Origin: an uncultured Ruminococcus sp.
Lineage (GTDB): Bacteria; Bacillota; Clostridia; Lachnospirales; Lachnospiraceae
Assembly (NCBI GenBank): GCA_900541505.1
Contig: UQKK01000025.1
Coordinates: forward strand, 1-52,572
Length of the DNA stretch: 52,572 nucleotides
Direction of reading: 5' to 3'
In this document: piece by piece, positions 25,278 to 31,974 of the stretch
How the letters are laid out: every line of letters begins with the position of its first letter
How positions within the stretch are numbered: position 1 is the first letter of the stretch
Made by a program: the position numbers and the translations under genes
Notes under the pieces: model-generated
Database searches by the model: none
Seen by the model: only the letters and a program-made list of their open reading frames with translations
What the model was told of the DNA's origin: nothing

Positions 25278-27200
25278 ATGGGAAATCAGAACACATATGA
25301 TGCAGACAGTATTTCTGTGTTAGAAGGGCTGGAGGCAGTCAGAAAAAGACCGGGAATGTACATCGGCAGCGTGTCCACGAAGGGGCTCAACCATCTGATT
25401 TATGAGATTGTGGATAATGCGGTGGATGAACATTTGGCGGGTTTTTGTACGAAGATTGAGGTGACGCTGGAGAAGGACGGCTCCGCCACGGTTGTGGACA
25501 ACGGACGAGGGATACCTGTGGATATGCACCAGAAGGGAGTCTCCGCTGCGCGCCTTGTCTTTACCACACTGCATGCGGGCGGAAAGTTTGACGATTCTGC
25601 CTATAAGACGAGCGGCGGCCTGCACGGGGTCGGCTCCTCCGTTGTCAATGCACTGTCTGTCTATATGGATGTGAAGATAAGCAGGGACGGGTATATCCAC
25701 CACGACCGTTACGAGAGGGGCGTTCCCACAGTGGAGCTGGAGGACGGGCTGCTCCCGAAGATAGGAAAGACGAGAAAGACCGGTACAGAGGTCAACTTCC
25801 TGCCGGACGGAGAAATTTTTGAGAAGACGTGGTTCCGGGCAGAGGAAGTGAAAAGCAGGCTTCACGAGACGGCATATTTGAATCCGGCGCTGACAATCAT
25901 TTTTGAGGACAAGCGCCAGGACAAGGCGGAGAAGATTACGTATCACGAGCCGGAGGGCATCATCGGGTACATACAGGATTTGAATCAGAAAAAGGAAGCT
26001 TTGTATGACCCTATTTATTTCAAAGGTGAGTCAGAGGGGATTGAGGTGGAAGCGGCAATCCAGTATGTCAACGAGTTCCATGAAAATGTGCTGGGATTCT
26101 GCAACAACATTTACAACGCGGAGGGCGGTACACACCTGACCGGATTTAAGACCACCTTCACCTCAGTGATGAATCAGTATGCCAGAGAATTGGGGATTTT
26201 AAAGGAGAAGGACGCTAATTTTACCGGGGCGGATATCCGCAACGGTATGACGGCGATTATTTCCATCAAGCATCCGGACCCCCGCTTTGAGGGGCAGACC
26301 AAGACCAAGCTGGACAACCCGGATGCGTCGCGGGCTACAGGAAAAGTGACGGGGGATGAGATTGTCCTCTATTTTGACCGCAACCTGGAGGTCTTAAAGA
26401 AGGTGCTCTCCAGCGCGGAGAAGGCGGCGAAGATACGAAAGACGGAGGAGAAGGCGAAGACCAATCTCCTGACGAAGCAGAAATACTCTTTTGACAGCAA
26501 CGGCAAGCTCGCCAACTGCGAGAGCCGGGACCCGAAGAAATGTGAGATTTTTATTGTGGAGGGAGATTCCGCCGGGGGCTCTGCCAAGACAGCCAGAGAC
26601 AGGAACTACCAGGCAATCCTTCCCATCCGCGGAAAGATTTTGAATGTGGAGAAGGCGAGTATCGATAAAATTCTTGCCAATGCCGAGATTAAGACTATGA
26701 TAAATGCTTTCGGTTGCGGATTTTCCGAAGGGTACGGAAATGATTTCGACATCAGCAAACTGCGTTACGATAAAATTATCATCATGGCGGATGCGGACGT
26801 GGACGGCGCGCATATCTCCACGCTGCTTCTGACCTTGTTCTACCGTTTTATGCCGGAGCTCATCTACGAGGGACATGTGTATATTGCCATGCCGCCTCTG
26901 TACAAAGCGATGCCGAAAAAAGGCGAGGAAGAATACCTGTACGATGACAAGGCGCTGGAGAAGTACCGCAAGACCCACGAGGGCGGCTTTACCCTGCAGC
27001 GCTATAAAGGTCTGGGCGAGATGGACGCGGAGCAGCTCTGGGAGACCACGCTGGACCCCGAGAGGCGGCTTTTGAAGCTGGTGGAGATTGAAGACGCACG
27101 CATGGCATCCAGTGTGACGGAGATGCTCATGGGCACGGAAGTTCCGCCGAGAAAGGCATTTATCTATGAGAATGCCACGGAAGCAGAGCTGGATATCTAA
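25278..27200 (+). CDS. parE: Type IIA topoisomerase subunit B (ParE/GyrB-like)
   Basis: A 640-residue ATPase subunit that powers DNA strand passage. The GHKL ATPase part has YEIVDNAVDEHLAG, NGRGIPVD and GLHGVGSSVVNALS. The Toprim part has EGDSAGGSA and the metal-binding DADVDGAHI. QRYKGLGEMDAEQLWETT is near the C-terminus. The ATG at 25278 with TAGGAGTG is chosen over the upstream frame extension to 25248. The partner A subunit follows 28 bases later and lacks a GyrA box, so topoisomerase IV is favoured. The B subunit alone does not discriminate, and the oriC gyrase genes are not in this window. Confidence 0.85.
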   Translation: MGNQNTYDADSISVLEGLEAVRKRPGMYIGSVSTKGLNHLIYEIVDNAVDEHLAGFCTKIEVTLEKDGSATVVDNGRGIPVDMHQKGVSAARLVFTTLHAGGKFDDSAYKTSGGLHGVGSSVVNALSVYMDVKISRDGYIHHDRYERGVPTVELEDGLLPKIGKTRKTGTEVNFLPDGEIFEKTWFRAEEVKSRLHETAYLNPALTIIFEDKRQDKAEKITYHEPEGIIGYIQDLNQKKEALYDPIYFKGESEGIEVEAAIQYVNEFHENVLGFCNNIYNAEGGTHLTGFKTTFTSVMNQYARELGILKEKDANFTGADIRNGMTAIISIKHPDPRFEGQTKTKLDNPDASRATGKVTGDEIVLYFDRNLEVLKKVLSSAEKAAKIRKTEEKAKTNLLTKQKYSFDSNGKLANCESRDPKKCEIFIVEGDSAGGSAKTARDRNYQAILPIRGKILNVEKASIDKILANAEIKTMINAFGCGFSEGYGNDFDISKLRYDKIIIMADADVDGAHISTLLLTLFYRFMPELIYEGHVYIAMPPLYKAMPKKGEEEYLYDDKALEKYRKTHEGGFTLQRYKGLGEMDAEQLWETTLDPERRLLKLVEIEDARMASSVTEMLMGTEVPPRKAFIYENATEAELDI

Positions 27201-27228
27201 AAAGCCGTACAGGTAAGGAGAAAGAGAA

Positions 27229-29472
27229 ATGAACAGTGAATCACAGATTATAAGAACTGAATATTCAGAGCTTATGAAAAAATCATATATCGATTATGCC
27301 ATGAGCGTCATCATCGCCAGGGCGCTGCCGGACGTGCGGGACGGACTAAAGCCGGTTCAGAGGCGGACTCTGTACGACATGCACGAGCTGGGAATCCGCT
27401 ATGACAAGCCGTACCGGAAATGTGCGCGTATCGTGGGAGATACCATGGGTAAATACCATCCCCACGGCGACAGCTCCATCTATGAGGCGCTGGTAGTCAT
27501 GGCACAGGATTTCAAAAAGGGCATGATACTGGTGGACGGACACGGAAATTTCGGCTCCATCGAAGGAGACGGTGCGGCTGCCATGCGTTACACGGAGGCG
27601 CGGCTTACAAAATTCACGCAGGAAGTGTATCTGGCGGATTTGGATAAAAATGTCATCGACTTTGGACCTAATTTCGATGAGACAGAGAAAGAGCCCACGG
27701 TCCTTCCGGTGCGGATTCCCAACCTTCTGGTAAACGGTGCGGAGGGCATCGCCGTGGGTATGGCGACCAGCATCCCCACCCATAACTTAGGGGAAGTCAT
27801 CGACGCGGTGAAGGCGTACATGAAAAACGACGAAATCAGCACAAAACAGCTGATGAAATACATCAAAGGACCGGATTTCCCCACAGGGGGCATTGTGGTC
27901 AACAAAGACGACCTGCTCTCCATCTACGAGAGCGGACAGGGGAAAATCAAAATCCGCGGGAAGGTAGAAGTGGAAGAATTAAAGGGCGGCAAAAAGCAGC
28001 TCGTTATCACAGAAATCCCTTACACCATGATAGGCAGTGGAATCGGCAAGTTTTTAAACGATGTGGCAAATCTGGTGGAGACGAAGAAGACCACGGATAT
28101 TGTGGACATCTCCAACCAGTCTTCCAAAGAGGGAATCCGTATTGTGCTGGAGCTCAAAAAAGGCGCGGATGTGGAGAATTTAAAAAACATGCTCTACAAA
28201 AAGACCCGGCTGGAGGATACCTTCGGGGTCAACATGCTCGCCGTTGCGGACGGAAGACCGGAGACACTGGGCTTAAAGGCAGTCATTGAGCATCATGTGG
28301 ACTTCCAGTTTGAACTGGCGACAAGGAAGTATCAGACACTTCTGGGAAAAGAGCAGGAGAAAAAGGAAGTCCAGGAAGGACTCATAAAAGCCTGCGATGT
28401 GATTGATTTAATTATCGAAATCCTGCGCGGGAGCCAGTCTGTGAAAGACGCCAGGGCATGTCTCGTAAACGGGGTGACAGACAACATCAAATTCAAATCC
28501 AGTATCTCCAAAAAGATGGCGGCGCTTCTTCGCTTTACAGACCGCCAGGCGACGGCAATCCTGGAGATGCGCCTGTACAAGCTGATTGGGCTGGAGATTG
28601 AGGCACTGCAGAAGGAATACGACCAGACACTGAAAAATATTGCCCGTTACGAGGACATTCTGAACAATTACGACTCCATGGCAAATCTGATTATGGAGGA
28701 ACTGGATTCCTACAAAAAGGAATATGCCAGAAAACGCCGCACCCTTGTGGAGAACGCGGAGGAAGCCGTGTTCGAGGAGAAGAAGATTGAGGAGCAGGAA
28801 GTCGTCTTTCTGATGGACCGTTTCGGTTACGCCAAGACAGTGGATGTTTCTGTGTATGAGCGGAACAAAGAGGCGGCGGACAGTGAGAACAAATATGTGG
28901 TCCACTGTATGAATACCGGGAAAATCTGTATGTTCACAGATACGGGGAAAATGCACCAGGTGAAAGTGCTGGACCTTCCCTACGGAAAATTCAGGGACAA
29001 GGGAATCCCTATTGACAATGTGAGCAATTACACCAGCAGCGAGGAGCAGATTGTCATGGTGTGCGATGGAGAACAGATGCGCTTTGCCCGCCTGATTTTC
29101 GCCACAAAGCAGGGCATGATAAAACGGGTGGACGGCACCGAGTTCCAGGTGGCGAAGCGGACCATTGCCGCCACAAAACTGCAGGATGAGGATACCTTGA
29201 TTTTTGTCAGTGTGGTGAATGAGGACCAGCAGGTGGTACTCCAGACCAAAGGAGGGTATTTCCTGAAGTTTGCGGCAGCTGAGGTGCCGGAGAAGAAAAA
29301 AGGCGCTGTGGGAGTGCGGGGCATAAAGCTCCAGAAAAAGGACGAACTGGAGCATGTCTATCTGTTTCGGGAAGGCACGGAGACAAAGGTCAATTACGGG
29401 GAGAAAGAAGTGACCTTAAACCGCTTGAAAACGGCGAAGCGGGATGGAGTCGGGACAAAATACCGAGGATAA
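27229..29472 (+). CDS. parC: Type IIA topoisomerase subunit A (ParC-like)
   Basis: A 747-residue DNA cleavage/re-ligation subunit. The winged-helix core has PDVRDGLKPVQRR, HPHGDSSIYEALV (the quinolone region, with the usual Ser and an acidic residue four later) and AAAMRYTEARL with the active-site Tyr. The C-terminal beta-pinwheel (about 520-747) is short, and no QRRGGKG-type GyrA box is seen after FLMDRFGYAKTVD. That argues for a decatenating topoisomerase IV rather than gyrase. The ATG at 27229 has AAGGAGAAAGAG. It ends the two-gene operon. Confidence 0.85.
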   Translation: MNSESQIIRTEYSELMKKSYIDYAMSVIIARALPDVRDGLKPVQRRTLYDMHELGIRYDKPYRKCARIVGDTMGKYHPHGDSSIYEALVVMAQDFKKGMILVDGHGNFGSIEGDGAAAMRYTEARLTKFTQEVYLADLDKNVIDFGPNFDETEKEPTVLPVRIPNLLVNGAEGIAVGMATSIPTHNLGEVIDAVKAYMKNDEISTKQLMKYIKGPDFPTGGIVVNKDDLLSIYESGQGKIKIRGKVEVEELKGGKKQLVITEIPYTMIGSGIGKFLNDVANLVETKKTTDIVDISNQSSKEGIRIVLELKKGADVENLKNMLYKKTRLEDTFGVNMLAVADGRPETLGLKAVIEHHVDFQFELATRKYQTLLGKEQEKKEVQEGLIKACDVIDLIIEILRGSQSVKDARACLVNGVTDNIKFKSSISKKMAALLRFTDRQATAILEMRLYKLIGLEIEALQKEYDQTLKNIARYEDILNNYDSMANLIMEELDSYKKEYARKRRTLVENAEEAVFEEKKIEEQEVVFLMDRFGYAKTVDVSVYERNKEAADSENKYVVHCMNTGKICMFTDTGKMHQVKVLDLPYGKFRDKGIPIDNVSNYTSSEEQIVMVCDGEQMRFARLIFATKQGMIKRVDGTEFQVAKRTIAATKLQDEDTLIFVSVVNEDQQVVLQTKGGYFLKFAAAEVPEKKKGAVGVRGIKLQKKDELEHVYLFREGTETKVNYGEKEVTLNRLKTAKRDGVGTKYRG

Positions 29473-29526
29473 AGGCAGAAAAACTTACAAAAATGCGGGA
29501 AAACACGGGGAAAATGCGAAAATCCC

Positions 29527-29555
29527 TTGCATTACCGGAAAATAGGTGCTATACT
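29527..29555 (+). promoter_or_regulatory. Promoter of the rimP-nusA-infB operon
   Basis: TTGCAT at 29527-29532, a 17-base spacer and TATACT at 29550-29555. The start should be near 29562, with a leader of about 74 bases. Confidence 0.8.
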
Positions 29556-29582
29556 ACCTAACAGTTACATAATGATTCTGGC

Positions 29583-29610
29583 AGAAGAGTGGACGAAAGT
29601 TCACTCTTCT
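29583..29610 (+). promoter_or_regulatory. Leader stem-loop before rimP
   Basis: A perfect 9-base stem AGAAGAGTG / CACTCTTCT is followed by TTGTTGG, between promoter and start. It is terminator-like but with a poor T-run, so it could be an attenuator used for NusA feedback. Confidence 0.5.
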
Positions 29611-29635
29611 TTGTTGGTAAGAAAGGAAGTTTAGC

Positions 29636-30103
29636 GTGTCAAGAAGAGAAGAATATGAGCAGAAGACGGAACAGCTCTTAGAGCCTATCGTGGTCGGAAA
29701 GGGCTTTGAGCTGGTCGATGTGGAATACGTGAAAGAGGCGGGGACCTGGTACCTGCGGGCGTATATCGACAAACCCGGCGGCATCACGGTGGATGACTGT
29801 GAGGCAGTCAGCAGAGAATTTTCCGATATCCTGGATGAGAAAGATTACATTGAAGATTCCTATATCTTTGAGGTGAGCTCTCCGGGGCTGGGAAGACCGC
29901 TGAAGAAGGAAAAGGACTTTCAGAGGAGCTTAGGTGAGGAAGTGGAGATACGGACATACCGGGCAATCGACCGTCAGAAGGAATTTGTCGGGATTCTGAA
30001 AGCATATGATAAAGACAGTGTGACGATTGCCTATGAGGATGATTCGGAACAGACATTTGACAAAAGTGAAATCGCGCTGATTCGTTTAGCTTTGGATTTT
30101 TAA
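29636..30103 (+). CDS. rimP: Ribosome maturation factor RimP
   Basis: A 155-residue factor for 30S assembly. GFELVDVEYVKEAGTWYLRAYIDKPGGI and EVSSPGLGRPLK are the family signatures, and the C-terminal half is an SH3-like barrel. The start is GTG at 29636 with AAAGGAAG upstream. It is first in the superoperon, 22 bases before nusA. Confidence 0.95.
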   Translation: MSRREEYEQKTEQLLEPIVVGKGFELVDVEYVKEAGTWYLRAYIDKPGGITVDDCEAVSREFSDILDEKDYIEDSYIFEVSSPGLGRPLKKEKDFQRSLGEEVEIRTYRAIDRQKEFVGILKAYDKDSVTIAYEDDSEQTFDKSEIALIRLALDF

Positions 30104-30125
30104 AATATTAGGAGGAAATGAGAAA

Positions 30126-31352
30126 ATGAACACAGAATTACTGGAAGCGTTGACGATTCTTGAGCAGGAAAAAAATATCAGCAGAGATACCATGATGGAT
30201 GCCATTGAAAACTCTCTGCTCAGCGCCTGCAAAAACCACTTTGGAACAGCGGAGAATATCAAGGTCATCATGGACAGAGAAACTTGCGATTACGCCGTTT
30301 ACGCGGAGAAAGAGGTCGTGGAGGAAGTGATGGACCCGGCGCTGGAAATCAGTGTGGAGGATGCGGAGAAACTGGATTCCTCTCTTCAGCTGGGGGATGT
30401 GGCGCAGGTTCCGGTGCAGTCTAAAGAGTTCGGAAGAATTGCCACGCAGAACGCCAAGAACCTGATTCTGCAGAAAATCAGGGAGGAGGAGAGAAAGGTC
30501 GTATTCGACCAGTATTTCGAGAAAGAAAAAGATATCGTGACCGGTATCGTACAGCGCTATGTGGGCAGAAATATCAGCATCAACCTGGGAAGAGCGGATG
30601 CCATGCTCACAGAGAACGAGCAGGTGAAAGGAGAAACCTTCAAACCTACAGAGCGCATCAAGCTGTATGTGGTGGAGGTCAAAAATACCCCCAAGGGACC
30701 AAAGATTTTAGTATCCCGTACCCATCCTGAGCTGGTGAAACGACTCTTTGAGGCGGAGGTAGCCGAAGTGAGGGACGGCACGGTTGAGATAAAGAGCATC
30801 GCCCGTGAGGCGGGTTCCCGTACCAAGATGGCGGTGTGGTCAAACGATGAGAATGTAGACCCGGTAGGCGCCTGTGTCGGTATGAACGGAGCCAGGGTCA
30901 ACGCGGTGGTACAGGAACTGCGCGGAGAGAAGATTGACATCATCAACTGGGATGAAAACCCTGCACTGCTGATTGAGAACGCGCTCAGCCCGGCGAAGGT
31001 CATTTCCGTTATGGCGGACCCGGAAGAGAAGGTGGCGAGCGTCATTGTACCGGATTACCAGCTCTCCCTTGCCATCGGTAAAGAAGGACAGAACGCAAGG
31101 CTTGCGGCGCGCCTGACCGGATATAAAATCGATATCAAGAGCGAGACACAGGCAATCGAATCCGGAGAACTTCCGGAAGACTACATGGAACAGATGGGTC
31201 TGATGGGCGAAGAAGGATACACCGGAGATTACGAAGAGTACGACGACTACGAGGATGGCTACATGGACTCCGGGGAATATGAGGAGACCTATGAAGATGA
31301 GGCCGGTGCGGAAGAATACGAGTTTATAGAGACAGACGACAGTGAAGCATAG
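30126..31352 (+). CDS. nusA: Transcription termination/antitermination factor NusA
   Basis: A 408-residue RNA-polymerase-binding factor. The N-terminal domain binds polymerase, an S1 domain follows (about 134-200), then two KH domains (VGACVGMNGARVNAVVQEL and LAIGKEGQNARLAARL). The KH part is followed by about 55 residues that are extremely acidic and Tyr-rich (EEYDDYEDGYMDSGEYEE), with no E. coli-type acidic repeat domains. The ATG at 30126 follows TTAGGAGG. It is expected to act in pausing and termination and possibly in feedback on its own leader. Confidence 0.96.
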   Translation: MNTELLEALTILEQEKNISRDTMMDAIENSLLSACKNHFGTAENIKVIMDRETCDYAVYAEKEVVEEVMDPALEISVEDAEKLDSSLQLGDVAQVPVQSKEFGRIATQNAKNLILQKIREEERKVVFDQYFEKEKDIVTGIVQRYVGRNISINLGRADAMLTENEQVKGETFKPTERIKLYVVEVKNTPKGPKILVSRTHPELVKRLFEAEVAEVRDGTVEIKSIAREAGSRTKMAVWSNDENVDPVGACVGMNGARVNAVVQELRGEKIDIINWDENPALLIENALSPAKVISVMADPEEKVASVIVPDYQLSLAIGKEGQNARLAARLTGYKIDIKSETQAIESGELPEDYMEQMGLMGEEGYTGDYEEYDDYEDGYMDSGEYEETYEDEAGAEEYEFIETDDSEA

Positions 31353-31373
31353 ACGTGGACAGGGGTGACTTGT

Positions 31374-31652
31374 TTGGGAAATAAAAAGAAAGTACCCATG
31401 CGCAAATGCGTGGGATGTCAGGAAATGAAACCGAAAAAAGAACTGATGCGGATACTGCGGGATGAAAACGGGGAGTTTTCCCTGGATACCACCGGCAGAA
31501 AGAATGGGCGCGGCGCCTATATGTGTCTGTCTGCAGAGTGCCTTGAGAAGGCGGTCAGAAGCAAAGGGCTTGAGCGCTCCTTCAAACAGGCGATTCCCGC
31601 AGAGGTTTACGAGAAGCTTAAAAGGGAGATGGAAGGTATTGAAACAGGATAA
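31374..31652 (+). CDS. rnpM: YlxR family RNase P modulator RnpM
   Basis: A 92-residue nucleic-acid-binding protein. Its motifs are MRKCVGCQEMKPKKELMRI and NGRGAYMC...CLEKAVR, the YlxR signature. B. subtilis YlxR has been shown to modulate RNase P. The TTG at 31374 (AGGGGTGA upstream) is preferred over the GTG at 31365, which overlaps the ribosome site. It lies between nusA and the L7Ae-like gene as in most Firmicutes. Confidence 0.9.
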   Translation: MGNKKKVPMRKCVGCQEMKPKKELMRILRDENGEFSLDTTGRKNGRGAYMCLSAECLEKAVRSKGLERSFKQAIPAEVYEKLKREMEGIETG

Positions 31653-31959
31653 GATATTGTCCCTCATCGGACTTGCGACAAAGGCAGGAAAGACGGCGAG
31701 CGGTGAATTTCTGACAGAGCGTGAGACAAAAGCGGGAAAGGCATATCTCGTAATCGTCGCGGCTGACGCATCGGAGAACACGAAAAAGAAATTTCGGGAA
31801 ATGTGTAAATTTTATAAGGTTCCAATTTATTTTTACGGAGATAAAGATACCTTAGGGCATGCAATGGGAAAAGAGTTCCGTGCATCTCTGGCGATATTGG
31901 ACGAAGGATTTGCAAAAGGGATTCAGAAGGAATGGAAGAAGAGAGAGAGTATTGCATAA
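31639..31959 (+). CDS. L7Ae-family ribosomal/kink-turn-binding protein (YlxQ)
   Basis: A 106-residue L7Ae/L30e-fold RNA-binding protein. It begins LKQDKILSLIGLATKAGKTASGEF, followed by AYLVIVAADASENTKKKF. The TTG at 31639 is the only start that gives the family N-terminus; GATGGAAGG lies just upstream, and the frame extends to 31462 only as a shadow of rnpM. It overlaps rnpM by 14 bases. The protein is likely to bind kink-turn RNA; its exact role is unsettled. Confidence 0.9.
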   Translation: MKQDKILSLIGLATKAGKTASGEFLTERETKAGKAYLVIVAADASENTKKKFREMCKFYKVPIYFYGDKDTLGHAMGKEFRASLAILDEGFAKGIQKEWKKRESIA

Positions 31960-31974
31960 AGGAGGTAGCGATAT

